Source: Stenotrophomonas sp. UBA2302 (GTDB lineage Bacteria; Pseudomonadota; Gammaproteobacteria; Xanthomonadales; Xanthomonadaceae). From it: DNA of 64,000 bases. The notes below the pieces were generated by a model. The model was not told the DNA's origin, made no database searches, and saw only the letters and a program-made list of their open reading frames with translations. The DNA lies in the NCBI GenBank assembly GCA_002345545.1, contig DDVW01000074.1, positions 12,778-76,777 of the forward strand, given 5' to 3'. The translations under genes and the position numbers were made by a program. Positions 1-9,383 of the stretch are shown piece by piece. How positions within the stretch are numbered: the stretch's first letter is position 1; each line of letters begins with the position of its first letter.

Positions 1-1515
1 GCGCTGCTGATGCCGACCTACAACGAGGACCCGCGGCGGATGATGGCCGGGCTGCAGGCGATCTACGAGTCGGTCGCGGCCACCGGCCAGCTGGACCATT
101 TCGATTTCTTCGTGCTCAGCGACACCACCCGCGAGGCGACCGGCCGCGCCGAGGAGCAGGTGTTCGCGCGCCTGCTCGAGGCAACCGGCGGCGCCGGACG
201 GCTGTTCTATCGCCGCCGTGCCAGCAACGTCGGCCGCAAGGCCGGCAACATCGCCGACTGGGTGCGCCGTTTCGGCGGTGATTACCCCCAGATGCTGATC
301 CTCGATGCCGACAGCCTGATGACCGGCGAGGTGATCGTGCGGCTGGTATCGGCGATGGAGAACCATCCCACCGTCGGCCTGATCCAGTCGCTGCCGGCGG
401 TGGTCAACGGCCGCACCGCGTTCGCCCGCATGCAGCAGTTCGGCGGCCGCGTCTATGGCCCGGTGATGGCCTATGGCGTGGCCTGGTGGCATGGCGCCGA
501 GAGCAATTACTGGGGCCACAACGCGGTGATCCGCACCCGCGCCTTCGCCGAGGAAGCCGGCCTGCCCGAGCTGCCCGGCCGCAAGCCGTTCGGCGGGCAC
601 GTGCTCAGTCATGACTTCGTCGAAGCCGCGCTGATCCGCCGTGGCGGCTGGGCCTGTCACATGGTGCCGTACCTGCAGGGCAGCTACGAGGAAGGCCCGC
701 CGACGCTGACCGACCTGCTGATCCGCGACCGCCGCTGGTGCCAGGGCAACCTGCAGCATTCCAAGGTGGTCGGCGCACATGGCCTGCACTGGATCAGCCG
801 CGTGCACATGCTGATCGGCATCGGCCATTACTTCACCGCGCCGATGTGGGCGATGCTGATGCTGATCGGCGTGGCGATTCCGCTGGTGCGCGGTGGCATC
901 GATCTGGCGCAAGAACTGCACCTGCAGCTGTCGCCCGGCCATTACTGGCGTGGGCTGGACCAGGACGGGGTGATCTGGGTGTTCGTGGTCACCATGGCGG
1001 TGCTGCTGGCACCCAAGGCGATGGGCTATGTGGCGATGCTGACCGTGCGCGGCGAGCGCGTGGGCTGCGGTGGTGCGTTGCGCGCGCTGCTCTCGGTGCT
1101 GCTGGAAACCCTGCTGGCGGCGTTGATGGCACCGGTGGTGATGTATGTGCAGTCGCGCGGCGTGGCCGAGGTGCTGGCCGGCAAGGACTCCGGCTGGGAT
1201 GCGCAGCAGCGCGATGACGGCAGCGTGTCATGGGCCGAACTACTGCGCCGTTATGGCGGGCTGAGCGTATTCGGGCTGCTGGTCGGGGTGATGGCCTATG
1301 CGGTCTCGCCACCGCTGGCCGCATGGATGGCACCGGTGGTGATCGGCATGGCGCTGGCGGTGCCGGTGGTGGCACTGACCTCCTCGCGTGGCTGGGGAGA
1401 CTGGCTGCGCCGGCACCGGCTGCTGTCCATTCCCGAAGAGAGTGCACCGCCGCCGGTGCTGCTGCGTGCGGCCGAGCTGAGGGCCGCGGCCATGCGCGAG
1501 CCGCTGCCGGACTGA
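1..1515 (+). CDS. opgH: Glucans biosynthesis glucosyltransferase H, 3' part
   Basis: This is the C-terminal part of the inner-membrane family-2 glycosyltransferase that makes the beta-glucan backbone of osmoregulated periplasmic glucans from UDP-glucose. The frame is open from base 1 (A-L-L before MPTYNEDP), so the N-terminal membrane segments lie outside the window. Visible are the conserved MPTYNEDP motif, the metal/nucleotide DAD motif (nt 304-312), the SHDFVEA motif (about nt 607-627) and the R-R-W-C-Q-G-N version of the QxxRW region (nt 730-750). Several hydrophobic segments follow between nt 800 and 1390, as in OpgH/MdoH. Family assignment is secure. Whether opgG is upstream cannot be seen. 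Confidence 0.93.
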   Translation, partial: ALLMPTYNEDPRRMMAGLQAIYESVAATGQLDHFDFFVLSDTTREATGRAEEQVFARLLEATGGAGRLFYRRRASNVGRKAGNIADWVRRFGGDYPQMLILDADSLMTGEVIVRLVSAMENHPTVGLIQSLPAVVNGRTAFARMQQFGGRVYGPVMAYGVAWWHGAESNYWGHNAVIRTRAFAEEAGLPELPGRKPFGGHVLSHDFVEAALIRRGGWACHMVPYLQGSYEEGPPTLTDLLIRDRRWCQGNLQHSKVVGAHGLHWISRVHMLIGIGHYFTAPMWAMLMLIGVAIPLVRGGIDLAQELHLQLSPGHYWRGLDQDGVIWVFVVTMAVLLAPKAMGYVAMLTVRGERVGCGGALRALLSVLLETLLAALMAPVVMYVQSRGVAEVLAGKDSGWDAQQRDDGSVSWAELLRRYGGLSVFGLLVGVMAYAVSPPLAAWMAPVVIGMALAVPVVALTSSRGWGDWLRRHRLLSIPEESAPPPVLLRAAELRAAAMREPLPD

Positions 1516-1567
1516 GCCGCACTGCCCGGGCAGGCATAATGGCCGCCTGTCTTTGGGAGTTGTGGAA

Positions 1568-2230
1568 ATGCTGGAAACAGTGGAGCAGCAAACCGGCGCG
1601 GCGCCGGAATGGTCGGTGGTCTGGTTGCACGGCCTCGGTGCCGACGGCCATGACTTCGCGCCGATCGTGCCGGAACTGGTGCGCCCGCACTGGCCGGCAA
1701 TCCGCTTCGTGTTCCCGCATGCGCCCAAGCGCCCGGTCAGCATCAACGGCGGCATGCCGATGCGGGCCTGGTACGACATCGTCAGCATGGATTTCCGCAG
1801 TCGCGCCGATGCCGCCGGCGTGGCCGAATCGGTGGCGCAGGTCGAGGAACTGATCGCACGCGAACAGGCCCGCGGCATTCCGCTCAAGCGCATCCTGCTG
1901 GCCGGATTCTCGCAGGGTGGCGCCATCACCCTGGCCACCGGCTTGACCCGCCGCGAGCCGCTGGCCGGCCTGATCGCGCTGTCCACCTATCTGCCGGAAG
2001 TCGATGCTGCCGCCAGCCAGCTGGTGGACGGGGCCAACACCCAGCCGCTGTTCATGGCCCATGGCAGCGCCGATCCGGTGATTCCCGTGCAGGTCGCCGA
2101 GCACAGCATGCAGGTGCTCAAGCAGCTCGGGTTCGACCTGGAATGGCACCGCTATCCGATGGCTCATCAGGTCTGCGCCGAGGAGATCCACGCGCTCGGC
2201 CAGTGGTTGCAGCAACGTTTCGAAGGCTGA
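1568..2230 (+). CDS. Carboxylesterase/phospholipase of the EstB alpha/beta-hydrolase family
   Basis: This 220-aa cytosolic alpha/beta-hydrolase resembles Pseudomonas EstB and acyl-protein thioesterases. Its triad is readable: Ser115 in GFSQGG, Asp169 in GSADPVIP and His200 in PMAHQ, with the oxyanion-region motif LHGLGADGHD near residues 20-29. The start at 1568 is chosen because GGGAG (1555-1559) lies 8 nt upstream; a TTG at 1553 would be in frame but overlaps that site. It lies downstream of opgH and 55 bp before the LytTR regulator. The natural ester substrate cannot be deduced. Confidence 0.9.
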   Translation: MLETVEQQTGAAPEWSVVWLHGLGADGHDFAPIVPELVRPHWPAIRFVFPHAPKRPVSINGGMPMRAWYDIVSMDFRSRADAAGVAESVAQVEELIAREQARGIPLKRILLAGFSQGGAITLATGLTRREPLAGLIALSTYLPEVDAAASQLVDGANTQPLFMAHGSADPVIPVQVAEHSMQVLKQLGFDLEWHRYPMAHQVCAEEIHALGQWLQQRFEG

Positions 2231-2285
2231 GCGGGGGCGGGGAGCCCACGACTGGCAGACAGGTGCTCAAATCCCGGGGGATGGA

Positions 2286-3011
2286 ATGAAAGTACTGATC
2301 GCCGATGACGAGCCGCTGGCACGCGAGCGCCTGCGTTTGCTGCTGGCCGCCCATCCGGAGGTGACGGTGGTGGCCGAGGTCGCCAATGGCGCCGAAGCCC
2401 TGCAGGCCTGCGCCGAGCTGCAGCCGGAGCTGGCCTTGCTGGATATCGCCATGCCCGGTATCGACGGGCTCGAGGCCGCCCGCCATCTGGCGCAGTTCCA
2501 GCCGCGCCCGGCGGTGGTGTTCTGCACCGCCTACGACGCGCATGCGCTGTCGGCGTTCGAGGCGGCGGCGATCGATTACCTGATGAAACCGATCCGCGCC
2601 GAGCGGCTGGCGGTGGCACTGGAGCGCGTGCGTGCCTTTGTCGCCGGGCGCGATCCGGCGCCTGCGGCGGGAGGGCAGGCGCGGCGTGTGCTGTGCGCGA
2701 AGCTGGGTGGCAGCCTGCGGCTGATTCCGGTGGAGGACATCTTCTATCTGCAGGCCGACGAGAAGTATGTGGTGGTGCATCACGCGCGCGGGCAGGACCT
2801 GATCGAGGAATCGCTGCGTTCGCTGGAGGATGAATTCCCCGCCCGCTTCATCCGCATCCACCGCAATTGCCTGGTGGCGCGTGAGCGGCTGCTGGAACTG
2901 CGGCGTATCGCCACAGGGCAGGTGCACGCGGTGCTGCGGGATGTGCCGGAGACGCTGGAAGTCAGCCGCCGTTGCGTGGCCAACCTGAAGCAGCAACTGC
3001 CGCAATTGTGA
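2286..3011 (+). CDS. algR: LytTR-family response regulator (AlgR-like)
   Basis: The protein has 241 aa in two domains. An N-terminal receiver domain (about 1-120) carries the acidic pair D7/D8, phospho-acceptor Asp53 in LLDIAMPG and a conserved Lys in MKP. A C-terminal LytTR DNA-binding domain (about 130-240) contains the [13 protein letters not shown] stretch. The architecture matches AlgR, which controls alginate, twitching and virulence genes in Pseudomonas. The hemC neighbour downstream is the classical algR-hemC linkage. The partner sensor kinase AlgZ/FimS, often immediately upstream, is absent here: only 55 bp separate this gene from the esterase. The AlgR symbol rests on architecture and synteny. 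Confidence 0.85.
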   Translation: MKVLIADDEPLARERLRLLLAAHPEVTVVAEVANGAEALQACAELQPELALLDIAMPGIDGLEAARHLAQFQPRPAVVFCTAYDAHALSAFEAAAIDYLMKPIRAERLAVALERVRAFVAGRDPAPAAGGQARRVLCAKLGGSLRLIPVEDIFYLQADEKYVVVHHARGQDLIEESLRSLEDEFPARFIRIHRNCLVARERLLELRRIATGQVHAVLRDVPETLEVSRRCVANLKQQLPQL

Positions 3012-3042
3012 CCCCCGCGCCGGCTGCGGCGATAATGGCGCC

Positions 3043-3954
3043 ATGACTACCCTGCGCATTGCTACCCGAAAGAGCCCGCTTGCCCTGTGGCAGAGCGAAC
3101 ACGTCGCCGACCGCCTGCGCCAGGCCCATCCGGGACTGGAGGTCACGCTGGTGCCGATGAGCACCCGCGGTGACGAAATCCTTGACCGCTCGCTGGCGGC
3201 GATCGGCGGCAAGGGCCTGTTCCTGAAGGAGCTGGAGCTGGCGATGCTGCGCGGCGAAGCCGATTGCGCGGTGCATTCGCTCAAGGACGTGCCGATGGAG
3301 CTGGAGGCGCCATTCGTGCTGTCGGCGATCCTGACCCGCGCCGATCCGGCCGACGCCTTCGTCTCCAACCACTACGCCACGCTGGATGCGCTGCCACAGG
3401 GGGCCCGCGTCGGCACCTCCTCGCTGCGCCGTCAGGCGCAGCTGCGCGCCCTGCGTCCGGACCTGCAGCTGCGCGACCTGCGCGGCAACGTCAACACGCG
3501 CCTGGCCAAGCTGGATGCCGGTGAACATGACGCCATCATCCTGGCCTGTGCCGGCCTGGACCGCCTGGAGCTGGGCGAGCGCATCCGCGACCGCCTGCGT
3601 GCGCCGCAATGGCTGCCGGCACCGGCGCAGGCGGCGGTGGCGGTGGAATGTCGCGCGGATGCGGCCGAGGTGATCGCACTGGTGGCCGCGCTGGACGACG
3701 CTGCGACGCGCACCTGCGTGGAGGCGGAGCGGGCGATGAACCGTGCGCTGGATGGCAGCTGCCATGTCCCGGTGGCGGGATTCGCGCAGTGGCAGGGTGC
3801 CGATGCACTGTGGCTGCAGGGACTGGTCGGTGGCGCCAGTGATGGCCGCATCGTGCGTGCCGAGGCGACCGGCCCGGCCAGCGATCCGGAAGCGTTGGGC
3901 CGCGCGGTGGCGCGCCAGTTGCTGGAAGCGGGCGCGGGCGAGCTGCTGCGCTGA
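3043..3954 (+). CDS. hemC: Porphobilinogen deaminase (hydroxymethylbilane synthase)
   Basis: This cytosolic heme-pathway enzyme (303 aa) polymerises four porphobilinogens into hydroxymethylbilane. Landmarks are the N-terminal [13 protein letters not shown], the [11 protein letters not shown] segment, the HSLKDVP motif with the catalytic Asp, the arginine-rich [13 protein letters not shown] substrate-binding stretch and the dipyrromethane-cofactor cysteine Cys240 in DGSCHVPV. Full length. It starts 31 bp after the LytTR regulator, so co-transcription is likely. hemD does not follow; a strong hairpin terminator lies at 4019-4050. Confidence 0.97.
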   Translation: MTTLRIATRKSPLALWQSEHVADRLRQAHPGLEVTLVPMSTRGDEILDRSLAAIGGKGLFLKELELAMLRGEADCAVHSLKDVPMELEAPFVLSAILTRADPADAFVSNHYATLDALPQGARVGTSSLRRQAQLRALRPDLQLRDLRGNVNTRLAKLDAGEHDAIILACAGLDRLELGERIRDRLRAPQWLPAPAQAAVAVECRADAAEVIALVAALDDAATRTCVEAERAMNRALDGSCHVPVAGFAQWQGADALWLQGLVGGASDGRIVRAEATGPASDPEALGRAVARQLLEAGAGELLR

Positions 3955-4018
3955 GCCACGGCGAGGGGCATGTCGTGGCTGCGACGGCAGTCGCGGCGAC
4001 GCTCTCCAGCGGACAGAT

Positions 4019-4050
4019 ACGGAAAAGCCGGCTTGCGCCGGCTTTTCCGT
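4019..4050. terminator. Bidirectional intrinsic terminator, hemC / DUF481 gene
   Basis: A perfect 14-bp inverted repeat (ACGGAAAAGCCGGC at 4019-4032 and its complement at 4037-4050) with a TTGC loop has A-run and T-run flanks, so it can work on both strands. It sits between the convergent hemC and DUF481 genes. Confidence 0.85.
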
Positions 4051-4066
4051 GAGGTGGCGCGCCCGC

Positions 4067-4843
4067 TTACTTGAAGCTGTAGACCACGTTCATCGTGGTC
4101 AGCGTATCGGTCTTGCGCTTGTCCTCGGACACGTCGCTGTTGTGACGCGCCTGCCAGCCGGCCTTCAGCGCGAAGTGCTGGTTCATGTTCACCGCGACGC
4201 CGAAGTCGTTCTGCGCGAAGGTGTTGTACGAGCCCGATTCCACCAGCAGGGTGTTGACCAGCTCGGTGTTGTCGGTGATCGAGAACTTCAGGTCGAACAG
4301 GCCGCGGCCGATCAGTTCGGTGCGGCTTTTGTCGGTTTCGGCGTTGTGCGAGCGGCGCACACCGGGGCCGACCTGCGTATCCAGCGTCACCCGCTCGCTG
4401 CCGATCAGGCGCGTGCCGTAACCCAGACCGAAGCTGCTCTGGCGGTCGTAGGTGGCGAAATCGTCGTTTTCATGACGCACCGTGGCCGTCAGCTGGCGGT
4501 GCTCGCCCAGCTGCAGCGCGCTGCCGGCGCTGGCGGTATAGCGGTTGGCGGTGGTCTGGCGCTTGCGCGTGACGGTGCCGTCGTCGGCGGTCTGCTTGTA
4601 CTGGGCGCTGGAGCGCAGGCCGAACAGGTCCATGCTGTGCACCCAGTCGTCGTCGCTGTGGCGCAGCTTCAGGCGGCCGTTGAAGCTCTCGGTGGTGCTG
4701 TTGCCGTGCGCCGAGGCGAAGCCCAGCTCGCCACCGCTGCCACTCCAAGGGGAAGACATCGCGGCCGCATCGGCGGCTTCGTCGGCCCAGGCCAGTGGCG
4801 CGCACAGCAGCAGCGGCAAAATCAGAGAAACACGCAGGGACAT
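4067..4843 (-). CDS. DUF481-family outer-membrane protein (YdiY-like)
   Basis: This 258-aa exported protein belongs to the DUF481 family (E. coli YdiY, salt-induced outer-membrane protein type). It starts with a signal peptide ending near ALAWADE. The rest alternates polar and hydrophobic residues in strands rich in Asn, Thr and Asp and ends in a C-terminal aromatic (VVYSFK), all typical of an outer-membrane beta-barrel. The start at 4843 is preferred over an upstream ATG because GGAGA lies 8 nt before it and the signal peptide then begins at residue 1. It is monocistronic and convergent with hemC. Substrate or role is unknown. Confidence 0.85.
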   Translation of the reverse strand: MSLRVSLILPLLLCAPLAWADEAADAAAMSSPWSGSGGELGFASAHGNSTTESFNGRLKLRHSDDDWVHSMDLFGLRSSAQYKQTADDGTVTRKRQTTANRYTASAGSALQLGEHRQLTATVRHENDDFATYDRQSSFGLGYGTRLIGSERVTLDTQVGPGVRRSHNAETDKSRTELIGRGLFDLKFSITDNTELVNTLLVESGSYNTFAQNDFGVAVNMNQHFALKAGWQARHNSDVSEDKRKTDTLTTMNVVYSFK

Positions 4844-5004
4844 CAATCGGTCTCCAGGGCAAGGGGAAAAGGGAGGCGTTTTGATGATACCGGAGGCGTC
4901 GCCGCTGACCGGTTCAGGCGGAAACGGCACTTCATCCGCGGTTGCGGAAGCGGCCGGCCGCGGCGTGGCTCCATTGCGCCGTCGAGTCGGACATAATCGG
5001 CGGC

Positions 5005-5970
5005 ATGGACCGCTATGAACGCATCAATGCGCTGCATCGTCTCCTCAAGTCCGCCCGCTACCCGGTCACGGTGGCACGGCTGCAGGAGGAACTGGGGTGT
5101 TCCAGGGCCACGGTCTACCGTGATCTGGCCTTTCTGCGCGATGCGCTGATGGCACCGGTGGAGGGCGACGGCGAGGCCGGCTTCCGCTACCAGAGCGATG
5201 AGAACGAACGCTTCGAGCTGCCGGGCCTGTGGCTCAGCTCCGAGGAGCTGCACGCGCTGCTGGCGTCGCAGCACCTGCTGGCGCGGACCGGTGGCGGGGT
5301 GCTCTCTTCGGTGCTGGCACCGTTGCAGCAGCGGATCGAAAGCCTGCTGGCCACCCAGGCCGGGGCCTCGTCCTGGCCGGTGGAGCGGGTGCGGGTCATC
5401 CCGCATCGCGGCCGCAAGCTGGATGAAGCCAGCTTCCGTACCGTCGCCTCGGGCGTGCTGGAGCGCAAGCAGCTGTCCTTCGAGTACCGCGCCCGTTCCA
5501 CCGACGAGGCGACCCGGCGCACGGTGTCACCGCAACGCATCACCCACTACCGCGACAACTGGTATCTGGATGCGTGGGATCACAACCGGGAAGCGGTGCG
5601 CAGTTTCGCGGTGGACCGCATCCACAAGGCGCGGGTGGTCGACGAGGCCGCGCGTGACATCCCCGACAGCGAGCTGGATGAACAGCTGGGCGCCGGCTAC
5701 GGCATCTTCTCCGGTGCGCCCAAAGGCTGGGCGACCATCGTGTTCAGCGCCAAGGCCGCGCGCTGGGTGGCCGATGAGCATTGGCACTCCAGGCAGCAGG
5801 GGCGTTTTCTGGCCGATGGCCGGTATGAGCTGAAGGTGCCGTACAGCGTCTCGCGCGAGCTGCTGATGGACGTGCTGCATTACGGCTCGGATGCGGAAAT
5901 CGTCGAGCCGCAGTCCCTGCGTGAACAGGCCAAGACCTTGCTCGCGCTGGCGCTGGGCAACTACGACTGA
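5005..5970 (+). CDS. WYL-domain transcriptional regulator (YafY/PafBC type)
   Basis: The 321-aa protein has an N-terminal HTH_11-type winged helix (residues 1-60, with LQEELGCSRATVYRDLAFLRD as the recognition region) and a central WYL domain (about 140-225, with RRTVSPQRITHYRDNWYLDA and the VDRI motif), followed by a WCX-like C-terminal extension. WYL regulators sense small molecules or nucleic acids and control DNA-damage or defence genes. No defence genes are adjacent, so the target is unknown. The start at 5005 fits the family N-terminus MDRYERIN. It is divergent from the DUF481 gene. Confidence 0.88.
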   Translation: MDRYERINALHRLLKSARYPVTVARLQEELGCSRATVYRDLAFLRDALMAPVEGDGEAGFRYQSDENERFELPGLWLSSEELHALLASQHLLARTGGGVLSSVLAPLQQRIESLLATQAGASSWPVERVRVIPHRGRKLDEASFRTVASGVLERKQLSFEYRARSTDEATRRTVSPQRITHYRDNWYLDAWDHNREAVRSFAVDRIHKARVVDEAARDIPDSELDEQLGAGYGIFSGAPKGWATIVFSAKAARWVADEHWHSRQQGRFLADGRYELKVPYSVSRELLMDVLHYGSDAEIVEPQSLREQAKTLLALALGNYD

Positions 5971-5994
5971 GCCGGTTGTGACCGCCGCCCACGA

Positions 5995-6024
5995 AAAAGC
6001 CCGGCACCATGGCGTCGGGCTTTT
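5995..6024. terminator. Bidirectional terminator, WYL regulator / lipocalin
   Basis: The inverted repeat AAAAGCCCG (5995-6003) and CGGGCTTTT (6016-6024) surrounds a 12-nt loop between two convergent genes. The A-tract and T-tract make it usable from either side. Confidence 0.7.
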
Positions 6025-6066
6025 CCAGTCATGGCCGCCGGCCAGCGTACCGGCGGATGGGAACGG

Positions 6067-6666
6067 TTATTTCCGGTTCGGAACCTCGAACCCCAGTTTG
6101 CCCACCTGGTCGGGGCGCTGCGGCACGCGCTTGAGCTTGTCGGTGTTGACCTCGTACCTGTCGCGCAGGCGCTGGGCCAGCTGGCGGTACAGTGCGGCAT
6201 CCATGTCCGGCTCGCGGGCGAAGATCCAGGCCATCTCGCGCCCCGGGTAGCCGATCAGTGCCCAGGAGTAGTCCGGGGCCACTTCCAGGATCCGCGAACG
6301 GGTGGGCACCACCTTGTAGAACCAAGTGCGCCAGCGGCGGTTGCCGCTGTCCTCGTCGACCTTGGCGCGGATCTGGATCTGTTCCTCCGGCTCGCCGAAG
6401 CCTTCACGGAACTGGTAGCTGATGGCGACCTTGTCCTCCTCGCGCAGGGTGTAGGTGTTGATGCTGGCGACATGGCCGCGCTCGACGAAGTTGGGTACGC
6501 GGCCAATCACATACCAGCGGCCCATGAAGCGTTGCAGGTCCAGCGGACCATCGGCATCTCCCTCCGCAACCGGCGTCGCCACAGGGGTCTGCTGTGCATG
6601 AGCGGGTGCCAGCGGCAGGGTCAGGCTCAACAACAGGGCGGACAGAAACGCTGGAATGGATCGCAT
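6067..6666 (-). CDS. blc: Lipocalin (Blc-like), secreted
   Basis: This 199-aa bacterial lipocalin has a signal peptide (cleavage predicted after PAHA, about residue 24) and then the hallmark GRWYVIGRVPNF (GxW motif), FYKVVPTRSRILEV and YSWALIGYPGREMAWIFARE segments. E. coli Blc is an outer-membrane lipoprotein that binds lysophospholipids. Here no lipobox cysteine is seen, so the product is more likely soluble and periplasmic. The start at 6666 gives a clean signal peptide; the longer open frame upstream reads as non-coding. It is divergent from the small membrane protein at 6806. Confidence 0.88.
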   Translation of the reverse strand: MRSIPAFLSALLLSLTLPLAPAHAQQTPVATPVAEGDADGPLDLQRFMGRWYVIGRVPNFVERGHVASINTYTLREEDKVAISYQFREGFGEPEEQIQIRAKVDEDSGNRRWRTWFYKVVPTRSRILEVAPDYSWALIGYPGREMAWIFAREPDMDAALYRQLAQRLRDRYEVNTDKLKRVPQRPDQVGKLGFEVPNRK

Positions 6667-6805
6667 TGCGGACTGGGACACCGGAAGGGATGGGTGGACA
6701 GCATGTTGGGCGGGCAGCGACGGGCGCGTCAATGGCAGGTCGCAGTCCATGAGATGGAAGGCGGTGAGGATGCACTCCACCACACTTCTGTTGCCGGAGT
6801 ACGTC

Positions 6806-7123
6806 ATGTCCAACCTGTCCGCCCCGTCATCCCGCCGCTCCCGCCAGCAGCCCGATCCGCACGTGGTGCGTACTGTCCGGCAGGTGGCGCTGGCCGGGCT
6901 GGCACTGGTGCTGGTGTGGCCGGCCGCGCGAGGCTACAGCCAGTGGATCGGCTGGCTGCCGCTGTGGCTGGTGGGCATGCCGCTGGTGGCGTGGTGGGCG
7001 CTGTACCGGTTCCGTTTGCCAGCGGCGTGGCACAGGGGCAACGGTGCCGGCAAGCGGCGCCGCGGTCCACAGGCGCGACGGGCCCGGCGCCCGCTGCGTC
7101 CACGCTGGGGACAGGCGGCCTGA
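6806..7123 (+). CDS. Small hypothetical membrane protein
   Basis: This 105-aa protein has a polar, Arg/Ser-rich N-terminus, two hydrophobic segments (about residues 24-42 and 47-64, joined by a YSQWIG turn) and a strongly basic C-terminus rich in Arg and Lys. The start at 6806 is supported by GGAG at 6795-6798. I do not recognise a named domain. It lies in the gap between the divergent lipocalin and the downstream peptidase. The coding call rests on the ribosome-binding site, membrane pattern and lack of a better frame. Confidence 0.6.
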   Translation: MSNLSAPSSRRSRQQPDPHVVRTVRQVALAGLALVLVWPAARGYSQWIGWLPLWLVGMPLVAWWALYRFRLPAAWHRGNGAGKRRRGPQARRARRPLRPRWGQAA

Positions 7124-7191
7124 CCTTTGACAGGGGGAGGGCGTGAACGGCTGTGCTAGCGTTCGCGGCCTAATGTCCGCATGGAGCCAAC

Positions 7192-9291
7192 ATGTCCAGA
7201 ATCACCTCCGCCTGCCTTGTCGCAGGGCTGCTTTCCTCCGGCCTGGCCGGCGCCGCCATGGCCGCTGACCCCGCCGGGGACAACTACGCCTGGCTGGAGG
7301 ACGTCACCGGCGACAGGCAGCTGGACTGGGTCCGGGAGCGCAACGCCGAGTCCGAGGGCCGGCTGGCGCGCAGCGCGCAGTTCAAGCAGATGGAGGCCGG
7401 CATCCGCGAGGTGCTGGATTCGGACGCCAAGATCCCCGGCGTGCAGAAGATCGGCGACTACTACTACAACTTCTGGAAGGACAAGCAGCACGAGCGTGGC
7501 ATCTGGCGCCGCACCACGCTGACCGAGTACCGCAAGGCCGAGCCGCTGTGGGAAACCGTGCTGGATCTGGACGTGCTGAACAAGGCCGAGGGCGAGAACT
7601 GGGTGTGGCATGGCGCCAACTGCCTGCGCCCGCAATACACCCGCTGCCTGATCGCGCTGTCGCGCGGCGGCGCCGACGCCGACGTCACCCGCGAATTCGA
7701 CCTGTCGAAGAAGGACTGGATCAAGGATGGCTTCTTCCGCCCGGAAGCCAAGGGCGGGCTGGGCTGGATCGACCAGGACAACGTGTTCGTCTACACCGAT
7801 TTCGGTGACGGCTCGATGACCACCTCCGGCTATCCGCGCGTGGTCAAGCGCTGGCAGCGCGGCACGCCGCTGTCGGCGGCCACCCCCGTGTACGAGGGCA
7901 AGCCGGAGGACATGTACATCTCGGCGATGCACGACGACACGCCCGGCTTCGAGCGCAATTTTGTCAGCCGCACGTTGGCCTTCTACAACAACGAGCTGTT
8001 CCTGATCGGCGCCAACGGCAAGCTGACCAAGGTCGATGCGCCCAATTCGGCCGAGAAGGGCGTGCACCGCGAATGGTTGACCCTGGAGCTGCGCGATCCG
8101 TGGACCGTGGGTGGCACGACCTACGCCGCCGGCTCGCTGCTGGCGACGAAGTTCGACGACTTCATGGCCGGCAAGCGCGAGTTCGACGTGCTGTTCGCCC
8201 CGACGGAGACCACCTCGCTGGCCAGGGCGGTGTGGACCAAGTCGCACGTGGTGCTGAACGTGCTGGACGACGTCAAGAACCGGCTGAAGGTGCTGACCCA
8301 CAACAAGGATGGCTGGGTGTCCAGTGATTTCACCGGCGCACCGGCGTTCGGCACCATCGGCATCGGCGCGGTGGATCCGGATGAAAGCGACGCGGTGTGG
8401 ATGACCGTCACCGACTACCTGACCCCGACCACGCTGTCGCTGGCGCAGATCGGCCAGCAGCCGGAAGTGCTCAAGACCATGCCGGCGTTCTTCGACGCCA
8501 GCGGCAAGGTGATCGAGCAGCACTTCGCCACCAGCAAGGATGGCACCCGCGTGCCGTACTTCGTGGTGCACGACAAGGCGATGAAGCTGGATGGCTCCAA
8601 TCCGACGCTGCTGTACGGCTACGGCGGCTTCGAGATTTCGCTGACCCCGGGTTACTCCGGCGGCATGGGCCGCGCCTGGCTGGACAAGGGCGGCGTCTAC
8701 GTCGTGGCCAATATCCGCGGCGGTGGCGAGTACGGCCCGCGCTGGCACCAGGCGGCGTTGAAGCAGAACCGCCACAAGGCCTATGAGGACTTCGCCGCGG
8801 TGGCGCAGGATCTGGTCGCGCGCAAGATCACCTCGGCCAAACACCTGGGCGTGCAGGGCGGCAGCAACGGCGGCCTGCTCACCGGCAACATGCTCACCCA
8901 GTACCCGGAACTGTTCGGTGCGGTGGTGGTGCAGGTGCCGCTGCTGGACATGAAGCGCTACAGCCACCTCCTGGCCGGCGCCTCGTGGATGGCCGAGTAC
9001 GGCAACCCGGATACGGCCGATTGGGACTACATCAAGACCTTCTCGCCGTACCACCTGTTCGACCCGGCCAAGACCTATCCGCCGGTGCTGTTCACCACCT
9101 CCACCCGCGATGACCGTGTGCATCCGGGCCATGCCCGCAAGATGGCGGCCAAGATGATCGACGCCGGCAAGGACGTGACCTACTACGAGAACATCGAAGG
9201 TGGCCACGGCGGCGCAGCCAACAACGCGCAGGCCGCGCACATGCAGGCGCTGGCCTACAGTTTCCTGTGGGAGCAGCTGGGCGGCAAGTGA
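7192..9291 (+). CDS. Secreted prolyl oligopeptidase (peptidase family S9A)
   Basis: This 699-aa serine peptidase cleaves proline-containing oligopeptides. A signal peptide (cleavage near AMAAD, residue about 25) sends it to the periplasm. An N-terminal beta-propeller (about 70-420) precedes the alpha/beta-hydrolase domain with Ser558 in GGSNGG, Asp641 in TRDDRV and His672 in GGHGG, which matches the S9A triad. The start at 7192 is the only one that gives a signal peptide. A second S9 peptidase of the oligopeptidase B type lies 1.4 kb downstream, suggesting this organism uses peptides heavily. Confidence 0.93.
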   Translation: MSRITSACLVAGLLSSGLAGAAMAADPAGDNYAWLEDVTGDRQLDWVRERNAESEGRLARSAQFKQMEAGIREVLDSDAKIPGVQKIGDYYYNFWKDKQHERGIWRRTTLTEYRKAEPLWETVLDLDVLNKAEGENWVWHGANCLRPQYTRCLIALSRGGADADVTREFDLSKKDWIKDGFFRPEAKGGLGWIDQDNVFVYTDFGDGSMTTSGYPRVVKRWQRGTPLSAATPVYEGKPEDMYISAMHDDTPGFERNFVSRTLAFYNNELFLIGANGKLTKVDAPNSAEKGVHREWLTLELRDPWTVGGTTYAAGSLLATKFDDFMAGKREFDVLFAPTETTSLARAVWTKSHVVLNVLDDVKNRLKVLTHNKDGWVSSDFTGAPAFGTIGIGAVDPDESDAVWMTVTDYLTPTTLSLAQIGQQPEVLKTMPAFFDASGKVIEQHFATSKDGTRVPYFVVHDKAMKLDGSNPTLLYGYGGFEISLTPGYSGGMGRAWLDKGGVYVVANIRGGGEYGPRWHQAALKQNRHKAYEDFAAVAQDLVARKITSAKHLGVQGGSNGGLLTGNMLTQYPELFGAVVVQVPLLDMKRYSHLLAGASWMAEYGNPDTADWDYIKTFSPYHLFDPAKTYPPVLFTTSTRDDRVHPGHARKMAAKMIDAGKDVTYYENIEGGHGGAANNAQAAHMQALAYSFLWEQLGGK

Positions 9292-9314
9292 TGTTCCTGT
9301 CGTTCTGATCCGGG

Positions 9315-9342
9315 AAAACGCCACCTCCGGGTGGCGTTTTTC
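9315..9342. terminator. Terminator after the prolyl oligopeptidase
   Basis: An 11-bp stem AAAACGCCACC (9315-9325) / GGTGGCGTTTT (9330-9340) with a TCCG loop is followed by further T. It lies between convergent genes and may serve both. Confidence 0.85.
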
Positions 9343-9383
9343 TTGCGTCGCTCCTGCAGGTCCGGGGGACGAATGCTCCCGCG

